NCBI RefSeq assembly: GCF_002387245.1 | Contig: NZ_DGLD01000002.1 | Coordinates: forward strand, 209,391-273,390 | Reading direction: 5' to 3' | DNA: 64,000 nt | Source of the DNA: Brevundimonas sp. UBA4553 | GTDB taxonomy: Bacteria; Pseudomonadota; Alphaproteobacteria; Caulobacterales; Caulobacteraceae | Shown here: piece by piece, positions 26,301-33,403 of the stretch | Layout: each line of letters opens with the position of its first letter | Numbering within the stretch: the first letter of the stretch is position 1 | The notes under the pieces: generated by a model | The model's input: only the letters and a program-made list of their open reading frames with translations | Databases searched by the model: none | Told to the model about the DNA's origin: nothing | Program-made: the position numbers and the translations under genes

Positions 26301-26707
26301 TCGAGCAGAAGCAGTACACCAGCCTGACCAACCGCGAAACGTTTACGGATCTGGCGACGAACGTCTTCTACCCCCGTCTGGAAGGGACCTCGCGTCTTAC
26401 CTGGTCGCCCAACGATCGCTTGAGCGTGAGCTGGTTGGCCGACTGGATGGCCTCGCAAGACCTCGTCAAGACTCGTGACGTCATGGTCAGCGGCAACTTC
26501 GACGGGCAGCCGACGGATTGGTACACGACGGGCAACTTCGTCCGCCACGACGTGAGCGCCAACTATCGCGTGAACGACGAAGTCACCTTCCGCGCAGGCG
26601 TCACGAACCTCACGAATGTCGAGCCGCCTGCATACCTGGGCTTTGCTTCGACCTTCGACCCCTACGGTCGTCGCTTCTTCGTGGGCTTCAACTACCGTCC
26701 CTGGTAA
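23315..26707 (+). CDS. TonB-dependent outer-membrane receptor
   Basis: The 1130-aa outer-membrane receptor imports an unknown substrate using TonB-ExbBD energy. Signal peptide: MHLKRNYLFGTTILAGMIAM then SAPAFAQ (cleavage near residue 27). A Gln/Asp-rich linker leads to the TonB-box/plug start VEEVVVTGSRIRRDP. The plug includes LVDGRRHVGSS and IEIITGGASSVYGADAVSGVINY, a family signature. A long beta-barrel follows, ending ...FDPYGRRFFVGFNYRPW with an aromatic C-terminal residue for BAM recognition. The large size and plug resemble the Caulobacterales/Sphingomonadales oligosaccharide-type receptors, but the ligand cannot be assigned. It uses more CGT arginine codons and is locally lower in GC than its neighbours. 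It splits ftsA from ftsZ. Confidence 0.93.
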   Translation: MHLKRNYLFGTTILAGMIAMSAPAFAQTAPAAQDDQTTQVEEVVVTGSRIRRDPSTVAAPIIQIDGAALLQTGLPTVIDYLATIPALSNSLVPSDTTGSGLNDGGLEFANLRSLGSGRTLTLVDGRRHVGSSAGSLSVDVSIIPRLLIQNIEIITGGASSVYGADAVSGVINYSLRKDFEGLEIDGNYGQLVKGGDAATRRLSVLGGINLLDDRLNLYAHAEYEKADQVRSDQIDWLRRGRVSLGIDADPTNVNIGPAADGFVDVGEFYSARRLDRPLWGSTTLANMQRPSPFGDPDIPVAACRSFSTSSNCFNVDPGYTYWFDGTTARLANFGQRIGNTGASRPWNIGGDGEPANLTAFDALSRFPEQESQRYQVGANFTVNDNVRASLEAKYTTEDAYDQGQYSFWDIFIVDSGLACGGTPFGGASRTCNNGMSPGLISGTSSFATRTDNAFLPANLAAAIRGNTFIPYADPTNTAPGAPGAVVSAPIALHRGFGIPRDQTNNREVQRYVAAIEGNYDRLGFITNANWDLSVVYGEMNNRNRETGPDAIRFAHAMDAVVDTAGLVAGRPGQVVCRVQLLAAQGITIQEQNPNTAATVYADPKTNPEIAGCVPLNVFGNGNQSPEALEYISASVTVLEKNIQESAVATFSGELGDFWGAGQIGFSLGAEYRREYTEGIGRSRDTANRLLQLNTGADFLGAEYETKELFAEVAVPLFRDSWMGEFAEISGSYRTFDYTTSGTGDVYGVSLVYRPIPDITFKSSFNTSFRAPNLSENFRPYAQTFVNPPFSDPCDTRVIAAFAGANATEIKANRIANCTTMAAARGLTYDFSQATTSIADDYRPNYASGIASVLGGNPDLRPETSESFTFSTVLRPRFIPNFSLVLDYYEITIDDVIVTPSGQQVADQCVNGPELDALACSLVFRNNPNNDADPFNVFKIGAPVGDPIGGFILQTLNFAKLETRGLDISVNYRVDTEELFGVNWGRFDYSLGALWLIEQKQYTSLTNRETFTDLATNVFYPRLEGTSRLTWSPNDRLSVSWLADWMASQDLVKTRDVMVSGNFDGQPTDWYTTGNFVRHDVSANYRVNDEVTFRAGVTNLTNVEPPAYLGFASTFDPYGRRFFVGFNYRPW

Positions 26708-26728
26708 GTTGGGTTCGAACTGATACGG

Positions 26729-26759
26729 AAAGGGCGGCTCGCAAGAGCCGCCCTTTTTG
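26729..26759 (+). terminator. Rho-independent terminator after the TonB-dependent receptor gene
   Basis: A perfect 12-bp stem AAAGGGCGGCTC / GAGCCGCCCTTT closes a GCAA tetraloop and runs into a T tract, 22 bp after the receptor stop. This should end the receptor transcript and so insulate the ftsZ promoter region from it. Confidence 0.9.
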
Positions 26760-26836
26760 TTTGCGCGAGAGCCTTTGCAGCAGAAAGTTCGGGAAAATCT
26801 GCGGCCAAGCTCAAGTCTCGGGCTTTTTTTCGTTCC

Positions 26837-26841
26837 GACTC
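26837..26841. promoter_or_regulatory. GANTC methylation site upstream of ftsZ (distal)
   Basis: GACTC at 26837-26841, 126 bp before the ftsZ start and just upstream of the first CtrA-like box. In Caulobacter, ftsZ expression depends on CcrM methylation at GANTC sites in its promoter; whether this particular site works that way is inferred. Confidence 0.5.
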
Positions 26842-26852
26842 ATAGTAGGCCG

Positions 26853-26868
26853 GTAACCATCCGTTAAC
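26853..26868. promoter_or_regulatory. Candidate CtrA box 1 upstream of ftsZ
   Basis: GTAA-N7-TTAAC (GTAACCATCCGTTAAC) matches the CtrA consensus TTAA-N7-TTAAC with a single mismatch and exact spacing. CtrA is known to repress ftsZ in Caulobacter. A second box lies 32 bp downstream, three helical turns away. Confidence 0.6.
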
Positions 26869-26884
26869 GCAGACAGGGTTTTCC

Positions 26885-26900
26885 TTAACGCGCTCATAAC
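26885..26900. promoter_or_regulatory. Candidate CtrA box 2 upstream of ftsZ
   Basis: TTAA-N7-ATAAC (TTAACGCGCTCATAAC) again matches TTAA-N7-TTAAC with one mismatch and the correct spacing. Together with box 1 and two flanking GANTC sites it makes a compact candidate cell-cycle control region. Confidence 0.6.
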
Positions 26901-26906
26901 CAATGC

Positions 26907-26911
26907 GATTC
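26907..26911. promoter_or_regulatory. GANTC methylation site upstream of ftsZ (proximal)
   Basis: GATTC at 26907-26911, 56 bp before the ftsZ ATG and 6 bp past the second CtrA-like box. It is a target for the CcrM enzyme encoded at 15538-16617. Confidence 0.5.
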
Positions 26912-26966
26912 GGCGGGGATTTCGCATTGGGGATAACGGGCAGGGTCGGAAGGTCGGAACAAGAAA

Positions 26967-28535
26967 ATGTCTCTCTCGCTGGTGAAGCCGCAACACACAG
27001 AACTCAAGCCCCGGATCGTCGTCTTCGGCGTCGGCGGAGCGGGCGGAAACGCTGTGAACAACATGATCGACGCCGGCCTTGAAGGGGTCGAGTTCGTCGT
27101 CGCCAACACCGACGCCCAGCACCTGAGCTTCGCCAAGACCGACCGCCGCATCCAGCTGGGCGAGACCATCACCCAGGGCCTCGGCGCGGGCGCCCACCCC
27201 GAAGTCGGCATGAACGCCGCCGAGGAGAGCGCTGACGAGATTCACGCGCACCTGGACGGCGCGCACATGGTCTTCATCACCTGCGGCATGGGCGGCGGCA
27301 CCGGCACCGGCGCAGCCCCCGTCATCGCCAAGTGCGCGCGCGACCGCGGCATCCTGACCGTCGGCGTTGTGACCAAGCCCTTCACCTTCGAAGGCCGTCA
27401 CCGCATGCGTCTGGCCGACTCCGGCGTCGCCGAGCTGCAACGTTACGTCGACACCCTGATCGTCATCCCGAACCAGAACCTGTTCCGCGTCGCCAACGAG
27501 CGCACGACCTTCGCCGACGCCTTCGGCATGGCTGATCAGGTCCTGCACTCGGGCGTCCGTTCGATCACCGACCTGATGATCCTGCCGGGCCTGATCAACC
27601 TCGACTTCGCCGACGTCCGCGCCGTCATGTCCGAGATGGGCAAGGCGATGATGGGCACGGGCGAGGCCACGGGCGACGACCGCGCCCTGCTGGCCGCGCA
27701 GAACGCTATCGCCAACCCGCTGCTGGACGAGACCAGCCTCAAGGGCGCCAAGGCCGTGCTGGTGAACATCACCGGCGGTCTGGATATGACCCTGCTGGAA
27801 GTGGACGAGGCCGCCAACGCCATCGCCGCCGAGGTGGACGGCGACGCCAACATCATCTTCGGCGCCGCCTTCGACCCGGCTCTGGACGGCAAGATCCGCG
27901 TCTCGGTCGTCGCCACCGGCATGGACGAGGCGGTCATCCAGAAGATCGAGCCGCAGGGTTCGGCCTTCGCCGACCGCCGCCCGACCACGGCCGCCCCCGC
28001 CCCGCGTCAGCCGGAAGTCCGCATCGACCCGGTTCGCGAGCCCGTCCGCGCGCCTGAGCCGGCCCCGGCCTATGAGGCGCCGGCCGCTCGCGTCGCGCCT
28101 GAGCCGCGTCCGGAGCCCGTGATCCACGACGCGCCGCGCAATCTGGAACCGATCGTCGATCCCTGGGTCGAGGAGTACGAGTCCGGCGCCGTTCGCGCCG
28201 AGCCCGCCGCCGCCTCGCAGGGCGATCTCTACTTCGACCGCGGTCAGCAGCAACAGCCGCAAGCCCGTCCGGCCCCGCGTCGCGAAGAGCCGGTGGCTGA
28301 AGAAGAATACTACGACGACCGCGATCACCGCCGCAGCGGCTGGAGCCTGTTCGGCAAGAAGCGCCAGCAGCCGCAACAGCAGCAGCCGTCCTATGCGCCG
28401 CCGCCGTCGTCGAACCGCACCACCCAGCAACTGCGCCAAACGCAGGCGACCCAGCCGACCCAGGAGTATCAAGCGGGTCATGCTGAAGACGACGACCTGG
28501 AAATCCCTTCCTTTCTTCGCCGCCTCGCGAACTGA
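26967..28535 (+). CDS. ftsZ: Cell division protein FtsZ
   Basis: FtsZ is the tubulin-like GTPase that forms the division ring. The 522-aa product has the GTPase domain: VFGVGGAGGNAVNNMI (about 20-35), the tubulin signature GGGTGTG at residues 109-115, the region VIPNQNLFRVAN, and the T7-loop region LINLDFADVRAVM. The linker from about 325 to 505 is Pro/Arg/Glu- then Gln-rich and likely disordered, similar in length to the long Caulobacter linker. The C-terminal peptide LEIPSFLRRLAN is the conserved FtsA/ZapA-type docking tail. It is expressed from its own leader (26760-26966) after a terminator and is followed by another terminator. Confidence 0.97.
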   Translation: MSLSLVKPQHTELKPRIVVFGVGGAGGNAVNNMIDAGLEGVEFVVANTDAQHLSFAKTDRRIQLGETITQGLGAGAHPEVGMNAAEESADEIHAHLDGAHMVFITCGMGGGTGTGAAPVIAKCARDRGILTVGVVTKPFTFEGRHRMRLADSGVAELQRYVDTLIVIPNQNLFRVANERTTFADAFGMADQVLHSGVRSITDLMILPGLINLDFADVRAVMSEMGKAMMGTGEATGDDRALLAAQNAIANPLLDETSLKGAKAVLVNITGGLDMTLLEVDEAANAIAAEVDGDANIIFGAAFDPALDGKIRVSVVATGMDEAVIQKIEPQGSAFADRRPTTAAPAPRQPEVRIDPVREPVRAPEPAPAYEAPAARVAPEPRPEPVIHDAPRNLEPIVDPWVEEYESGAVRAEPAAASQGDLYFDRGQQQQPQARPAPRREEPVAEEEYYDDRDHRRSGWSLFGKKRQQPQQQQPSYAPPPSSNRTTQQLRQTQATQPTQEYQAGHAEDDDLEIPSFLRRLAN

Positions 28536-28554
28536 TCGGACGAAGCGCTGATTG

Positions 28555-28590
28555 AACGCCCCGGAGCCTGGCTCCGGGGCGTTTCTCGTT
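28555..28590 (+). terminator. Terminator-like hairpin after ftsZ
   Basis: A perfect 13-bp stem AACGCCCCGGAGC / GCTCCGGGGCGTT with a 3-base loop follows the ftsZ stop by 19 bp. The T tract is short and broken (TTCTCGTT), so termination may be partial and allow some read-through into lpxC. Its presence argues against an lpxC start at 28552. Confidence 0.75.
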
Positions 28591-28701
28591 GCCCGAGCCG
28601 GGCGTGACTTCGCGCCGTACCGAAACATTTCGAAACCCATCTTTCATTTCGGGCTTGAGCCGTCGTGGTTAAACGACAGGCGAGGCGAACTCCGCGCGAC
28701 C

Positions 28702-29634
28702 ATGCGGAGCCGTGCAACACAGAGAGTTTCCAGCTTGTCGGTCCGTCACGACCATCACGAACAGACCATCGTCGCTCCGGCCATCACGGCTGGCGTGGGC
28801 GTTCATACCGGCCAGCGGGTCAAGCTGGTCGTGCGCCCCGCTGCGCCCGGCGCAGGCGTCACCTTCGTGCGCACCGACATCACCGACCGCGACAACCGCA
28901 TCCCCGTCTCGGGCGAGGCCGTGGTTGACGCGCGCCTGAACACCATGATCGAGAACGCGGCGGGCGTGCGCCTGTCGACCATCGAGCACCTGATGGCCGC
29001 GCTGTGCGCGCTGGGCGTCTCCAACGCCGTGATCGAGGTCGACGGCCCCGAGCTGCCGATCCTGGACGGCTCGGCCCTGCCGTTCGTCCAACTGCTGGAT
29101 CGTGCCGGCTTCCGTCGTCAGGAGGCTCCGGTCCGCTACATCGAGATCCTGAAGCCGATCCGGGTGGAGGAGGGCGACAAGTCCGCCGTCCTCCTGCCCT
29201 GCGACCGCTACGAGATGCGCTTCGAGATCGACTTCCCCACGCCGGTCATCGGCAATCAGGTGGTGGATTTCGTCGTGGACGAGGCGACCTTCCGTTCGGA
29301 CATCATGGCCGCCCGCACCTTCGGTTTCGCCCACGAGGTCGAGGCCCTGCGTCAGGCCGGCCTGGCTCGCGGCGGTTCGCTGGAGAACGCCGTGGTCATC
29401 GACGGCGACGAAATCCTGAACCCCGGCGGCCTGCGCATGGAACGCGAGTTCGTGCGCCACAAGGCCCTGGACGCCATCGGCGACCTCTACGTCCTCGGCG
29501 CGCCCCTGCTGGGTCGCTACGAAGGCGTCAAGGCAGGCCACGCCCTGAACAACAAGCTGGTCCGCGCCCTGCTGGCCCAGCCCGACGCCTGGCGCGTCAC
29601 CACCCGCGTCCCCGACATGGCGATGGCGGGCTGA
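28702..29634 (+). CDS. lpxC: UDP-3-O-acyl-N-acetylglucosamine deacetylase LpxC
   Basis: LpxC is the zinc deacetylase for the committed step of lipid A synthesis. The 310-aa product contains GVGVHTGQRVKLVVRPA at the fold start, TIEHLMAALCALGVSN (first zinc His), ARTFGFAHEVEALRQAGLARGGS, and HKALDAIGDLYVLG (His and Asp zinc ligands), then KAGHALNNKLVRALL with the catalytic His. I chose ATG 28702; a TTG at 28735 is an alternative, and the longer frame to 28552 would run across the ftsZ terminator. Placement after ftsZ is a common proteobacterial dcw end. Confidence 0.94.
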   Translation: MRSRATQRVSSLSVRHDHHEQTIVAPAITAGVGVHTGQRVKLVVRPAAPGAGVTFVRTDITDRDNRIPVSGEAVVDARLNTMIENAAGVRLSTIEHLMAALCALGVSNAVIEVDGPELPILDGSALPFVQLLDRAGFRRQEAPVRYIEILKPIRVEEGDKSAVLLPCDRYEMRFEIDFPTPVIGNQVVDFVVDEATFRSDIMAARTFGFAHEVEALRQAGLARGGSLENAVVIDGDEILNPGGLRMEREFVRHKALDAIGDLYVLGAPLLGRYEGVKAGHALNNKLVRALLAQPDAWRVTTRVPDMAMAG

Positions 29635-29635
29635 T

Positions 29636-30406
29636 CTAGACTAGGCTGATCGTCGAGATCAGCCGCCCGAAATCCGGCTCTCCCGCCAGAAACGCGCGAC
29701 GGTTCGAGTAGAAGCGCGTCGCGTCCGCGCGCGTGTCGTGACCGGTCCAGGCGGCATCGCCGACCCCCGCCTGCTCCAGCCGCCACAGCACAAAGCCGGG
29801 CAGGTTGAACAGGCGTTTGTCCTCCGTCGCGCCGGGGCCGAAGAAGCGTTCGCTGCCGGGGTCGTGGTGCGCGAAGCGCTCCTGATAATCGGCGCCCACC
29901 TCATAGCTGGCCTGGGCGATGCAGGGGCCGATGACGGCGACCATGCGCGCAGACCTGGCGCCAAGGGCCTCCATGGCCGTGACCGTCGAGTGGATGACCC
30001 CGCCCAGCGCTCCCTTCCAGCCGGCATGGGCCGCACCGACCACGCCCGCCTCAGCGTCGGCGAACAGGACCGGCGCGCAGTCGGCGGTCAGGATGGAAGC
30101 GATCGGGCCGCGCACGGCCGCGACCACGGCGTCGCCCTCGGGCCGTTCGCCCTTCCAGCCGGCCTCGGCTACGCGGGCCACGGCGGAGTGAATCTGATAG
30201 CAGCCGCACAGGTCATCCAGCCCGCCGCCCATCCATTCGGCCACGCGGCGACGGTTCTCGGCCACGGCCGCTGGATCATCCTTTGAGCCGACCCCGGTGT
30301 TCAGGCCGGCGTAGACGCCTTCCGATACGCCGCCCTCGCGGGTGAAGAAGCCGTGGCGAACCCCAATCTTGTCGAGCAGGGGGTGGGTGATCGGATTCAG
30401 GCTCAT
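29636..30406 (-). CDS. pgeF: Peptidoglycan editing factor PgeF / laccase-domain (YfiH) protein
   Basis: The 256-aa protein belongs to the YfiH/PgeF family, reported to remove mis-incorporated L-Ser muropeptide precursors and formerly called polyphenol oxidase. Signatures: VRHGFFTREGGVSEGVYAGLN, CYQIHSAVARV (metal His), ADCAPVLFAD (metal Cys), GAAHAGWKGALGGVI (metal His) and IGPCIAQASYEVG. The stop lies one base past the convergent lpxC stop. Its start overlaps the stop of the upstream methyltransferase gene by 4 bp, so the two are translationally coupled. Confidence 0.92.
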   Translation of the reverse strand: MSLNPITHPLLDKIGVRHGFFTREGGVSEGVYAGLNTGVGSKDDPAAVAENRRRVAEWMGGGLDDLCGCYQIHSAVARVAEAGWKGERPEGDAVVAAVRGPIASILTADCAPVLFADAEAGVVGAAHAGWKGALGGVIHSTVTAMEALGARSARMVAVIGPCIAQASYEVGADYQERFAHHDPGSERFFGPGATEDKRLFNLPGFVLWRLEQAGVGDAAWTGHDTRADATRFYSNRRAFLAGEPDFGRLISTISLV

Positions 30407-31482
30407 GCATCAAACCCCGGCAGGGCCAGCGAACGGGGAGAGAAGATCGCCGCCGCCTTGAACAACTCGCCCATCTGGTCCGGCGCGGTCAGTCGGTCCA
30501 GCTGGCGCTGGATGACCGGGGCGGCGTCGGGGCGGGCCTGCATCAACCGTTGGGCGCGGGCTTCGATCCCCAGGGCCTTCAGGAAGGCGCCTTGGCCGAC
30601 GCAGCCGGTCACGTCGGCGCCGCTGCGCACAGCGGCCTCCAGCACCAGGGGGTAGTCGGCCCACTGCGTCAGGTCGGCTTCGCCCGGCGTCGTCAGCGGA
30701 TCGACTTTCCGGTGTCGACGCAGGCCCTGCAGGGTGTCGCCCGCGCCCGGTTGGCTGCGGCCGTAGTCGATTAACAGGGCGGCGCCCGAGGCCGCCTTGA
30801 CCAGCACGGCCAGATCGCGCGCGAAGGCGGCCTGCTGTTCCGAAATCTCGACCACCTGTCCCGCCTCAACCTCGTACTCCGGCCGCTCGAAGCCGCCGGA
30901 GATGGCGACCAGACCGAAGGTCAGTTCGTTGTCGTCGGTGACGCCGACCCGGCGCTCGGCCCAGCCGCCTTCGGTCTTCATGAACTGGCGGGCGGGCATA
31001 CAGTCCAGCACCTCGTTGCCGATCAGGATGACCGGGGCGTCGGTCTCTATCTGATGCAGGGCGCTGAGCCAGCGCGGGTGAACGTCGGCGTCGGCCAGCC
31101 GCCGCGCCTGCTCGGCCCGCAGCGGGGCGCTTGGCTCGATCAGGATCAGGTCGACGGCCTCCAGAAAGCCGGGGACCAGCCGCGCGGCCCTCAGGGCGTC
31201 CGAGATCAGGGTCCCGTCGCCGGGGCCGACCTCGACCAGCCGCACCCGCTCCGGCGCGCCCAGACGGCTCCAGACCTCGATGGCCCACAGGCCGATCAAC
31301 TCGCCGAACATCTGGCTGACCAGAGGCGCGGTGATGAAGTCGCCGCCTTCCCCCAGCGCCGGCCGGGTGGCGTAATAGCCGCCCTTCGGATCATGCAGGC
31401 AGCGGGTGACATAGTCCGCGATCGTCATCGGCCCGGTCAGCACGATCTCGCGGACCAGCCGGTCCTTGAGGGTCTCGGTCAT
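30403..31482 (-). CDS. Class I SAM-dependent methyltransferase, MidA/NDUFAF7 family (DUF185)
   Basis: The 359-aa product belongs to the MidA-type protein-arginine methyltransferase family; mitochondrial NDUFAF7 methylates a complex I subunit. Visible motifs: GPMTIADYVTRCLHDPKGGYYATR at the N terminus, SAM loop VEVGPGDGTLISDALRA, LIGNEVLDCMPARQF and LLIDYGRSQPGAGDTLQG. It sits between lgt (6-bp gap upstream) and pgeF (4-bp overlap downstream), forming the order lgt-midA-pgeF, which I recall as common in Alphaproteobacteria. The bacterial substrate is not established. Confidence 0.9.
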   Translation of the reverse strand: MTETLKDRLVREIVLTGPMTIADYVTRCLHDPKGGYYATRPALGEGGDFITAPLVSQMFGELIGLWAIEVWSRLGAPERVRLVEVGPGDGTLISDALRAARLVPGFLEAVDLILIEPSAPLRAEQARRLADADVHPRWLSALHQIETDAPVILIGNEVLDCMPARQFMKTEGGWAERRVGVTDDNELTFGLVAISGGFERPEYEVEAGQVVEISEQQAAFARDLAVLVKAASGAALLIDYGRSQPGAGDTLQGLRRHRKVDPLTTPGEADLTQWADYPLVLEAAVRSGADVTGCVGQGAFLKALGIEARAQRLMQARPDAAPVIQRQLDRLTAPDQMGELFKAAAIFSPRSLALPGFDA

Positions 31483-31488
31483 GACGCC

Positions 31489-32361
31489 CTAGGCCTCCGA
31501 GACGGCCGGCTTCCTCAGCGCCCGCCAGATCAGCCAGGCGCCGACCAGCATCATCGGAATCGACAGGATCATGCCCATGGTCAGGCCTAGCGGCAGGTTC
31601 TCCAACCCGGCGTCAGGCTGGCGCACGTTTTCCAGTGCGGCGCGGCAGACGCCGTAGCCCAGCAGGAACAAGCCGGTGACAAAGCCCGGACGCTTGAGCA
31701 TCTTCCATTTCCAGATGGCGAGCGACAGGATGACGAACAGCAGAAGGCCCTCAAGCCCCGCCTCGTATAGCTGGCTCGGGTGGCGCGGTTCGTTGCCGGC
31801 GGGGCAGAAGCCGTACATCTGTTCAATGCGGGCGTTGCAGAAGCGGATTGCCCAGGGGACGGTCGTCTCGCGGCCCCAAAGCTCGCCGTTGATGAAGTTG
31901 GCGATGCGGCCGAAGAACAGCCCCAGCGGCGCCACAGGCGCGATCAGGTCGCCCAGGCTCAGCGGATTGATCTTCTGACGGTTGGCGTAAAGCGCGAGGG
32001 CGATCACGACGCCCAGGAAGCCGCCGTGGAAGCTCATGCCGCCGGTCCAGAGCTGCAGCAGCTCCAGCCGCTCGCCCCAGCTGTCGCCGGTGAACAACTG
32101 GGCGAACATGGCCGGCTTGTAGAAGAGGGCGTAGCCGAAGCGGCCGCCCAGAATGACGCCCAGGGTGATCCACAGCACCAGGTCGTCCAACTGCGGTCCC
32201 GTCACTGGCGGTTTGCCGCCGCTCCACAGGCGCTCCGTCTTGGCCAGACGCGAGGCGTACCACCAGCCCAACACGATCCCCGCGACATAGGCCAGGGCGT
32301 ACCAGCGGATGGGCAGCGGCCCGAGATGGATCAGGACAGGATCGAATTCGGGGAAGGGCAC
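31489..32361 (-). CDS. lgt: Prolipoprotein diacylglyceryl transferase Lgt
   Basis: Lgt transfers diacylglycerol from phosphatidylglycerol to the lipobox cysteine of prolipoproteins in the inner membrane. The 290-aa multi-pass protein carries IRWYALAYVAGIVLGW, the catalytic-loop motif MSFHGGFLGVVIAL, the Lgt signature GRIANFINGELWGR and HPSQLYEAGLEGLLLF. Several lipoproteins encoded in this window (the hydrolase at 42573, the beta-lactamase at 50277, the DUF4349 protein at 37833) would be its substrates. It heads the lgt-midA-pgeF run. Confidence 0.95.
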   Translation of the reverse strand: MPFPEFDPVLIHLGPLPIRWYALAYVAGIVLGWWYASRLAKTERLWSGGKPPVTGPQLDDLVLWITLGVILGGRFGYALFYKPAMFAQLFTGDSWGERLELLQLWTGGMSFHGGFLGVVIALALYANRQKINPLSLGDLIAPVAPLGLFFGRIANFINGELWGRETTVPWAIRFCNARIEQMYGFCPAGNEPRHPSQLYEAGLEGLLLFVILSLAIWKWKMLKRPGFVTGLFLLGYGVCRAALENVRQPDAGLENLPLGLTMGMILSIPMMLVGAWLIWRALRKPAVSEA

Positions 32362-32484
32362 AGGGCCTCCGTCAGCGCCGTTTGGGACCCCAAATCATCT
32401 AGCAAGCGAGACTGCATTCGTCGCGCGCTTTTCCAGCGAAGCAGTTTATAGCCGGTTCGGACGGAAAGATTTTGTTCACCCAAT

Positions 32485-32500
32485 TTACGACGCCATTAAC
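32485..32500. promoter_or_regulatory. Candidate CtrA-type box between lgt and ubiK
   Basis: TTAC-N7-TTAAC (TTACGACGCCATTAAC) matches TTAA-N7-TTAAC with one mismatch and exact spacing, 35 bp before the ubiK start and 124 bp from the divergent lgt start. It may be a chance match; no other regulatory element in this 174-bp gap stands out. Confidence 0.35.
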
Positions 32501-32535
32501 CATATACTGGTGTGGCCAAGAGGCGAGATTTCATC

Positions 32536-32823
32536 ATGCAGACGCGCAATCCGATCCTCGACGAGTTCGCCAAGCTGACCACCGGCGCCATGGGCCTGGC
32601 TCAGGCTGCGGGCGACGAAGCCAAGGCCGCCTGGCGCGCCCAGACCGACCGTTTCGTCGCCGAGATGGATCTGGTCCGCCGCGACGAGTTCGACGTGCTG
32701 AAGGACGAGATCGCCGCCCTGCGCGCCGAGTTGGCTGAGCTTAAGGCTCAGAAATCGCCCGCGAAAAAGACGTCTTCCGGAACGTCCACAGCCGCGAAGC
32801 CGGACGTCGATACAGCCGGTTGA
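32536..32823 (+). CDS. UbiK-family (BMFP domain) ubiquinone biosynthesis accessory factor
   Basis: The 95-aa protein has the BMFP (membrane fusogenic) layout: an amphipathic N-terminal helix (NPILDEFAKLTTGAMGLAQAA), then RRDEFDVLKDEIAALRAELA forming a C-terminal coiled coil, and a Lys/Ser/Thr-rich tail. In Enterobacteria UbiK assists late ubiquinone synthesis; the alphaproteobacterial version is assumed similar. ATG 32536 gives the conserved N terminus; an in-frame ATG at 32512 adds eight residues. Confidence 0.8.
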   Translation: MQTRNPILDEFAKLTTGAMGLAQAAGDEAKAAWRAQTDRFVAEMDLVRRDEFDVLKDEIAALRAELAELKAQKSPAKKTSSGTSTAAKPDVDTAG

Positions 32824-32899
32824 GCCGAATCTGCGAACACGTTTACCGTTCGTTTGCAGGTCGTGAGTCGCGACCCTCGAGTAAGAATGTGAACCCCTG

Positions 32900-33403
32900 A
32901 TGGATGCAGCCCGGCCCGAAGAGGTCGACGTTCCCTACGACCCCCTGGATGTCGTGGAGCACGTCCTCAACGCGGAGAACCTGCCGTTCGACCGCACGGA
33001 CGACGGCGACCTCGCCTTCGCCCTCGCGGGCGACTGGAAGGACTATGAGCTGTGGTTCGCCTGGCGTCCCGAAGGCGACTGTCTTCAGCTGTGCTGTGCG
33101 CTTGACCTGCGGGTCATGAAGACGCGCCGCGCCGCCGCCTACGAACTGGTGTCGATGATCAACCAGCGCACCTGGTTGGGCCACTTCGAAGTCTGGCCGG
33201 ACGAAGGCGAAATCGTCTTCCGTCATTCGTTGGCCCTGCCGCACAGCGAACGTCCGACCCTGGCCCAGGCGGCGTCCATGATCGACGCCGCGATCGAGGC
33301 GGCTGACCGCTACTATCCCGCCTTCGACTTCATGGTGCGCGGCTCCAAGAAGGCGCAGGAAGCCATCGACGCCTGCCTGTTCGAAACCGTCGGCACCGCC
33401 TGA
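32900..33403 (+). CDS. YbjN domain-containing protein
   Basis: The 167-aa protein of the YbjN / type III secretion chaperone-like superfamily is small, acidic and probably cytosolic. Motifs: PLDVVEHVLNAENLPFDRTD, DGDLAFALAGDWKDYELWFAW and the ELVSMINQRTWLGHFEVWPDEGEIVFRHSL segment, which fits the alpha/beta YbjN fold. The stop overlaps the proC start (TGATG), so they are co-translated. This gene pair recurs in Alphaproteobacteria, as I recall. The molecular role is unknown. Confidence 0.87.
   Translation: MDAARPEEVDVPYDPLDVVEHVLNAENLPFDRTDDGDLAFALAGDWKDYELWFAWRPEGDCLQLCCALDLRVMKTRRAAAYELVSMINQRTWLGHFEVWPDEGEIVFRHSLALPHSERPTLAQAASMIDAAIEAADRYYPAFDFMVRGSKKAQEAIDACLFETVGTA

Noticed and set aside
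29644..29664. Inverted repeat GGCTGATC-N5-GATCAGCC near the lpxC/pgeF stops as a terminator
   Set aside because: It has no T tract on either strand and lies in the pgeF coding end.
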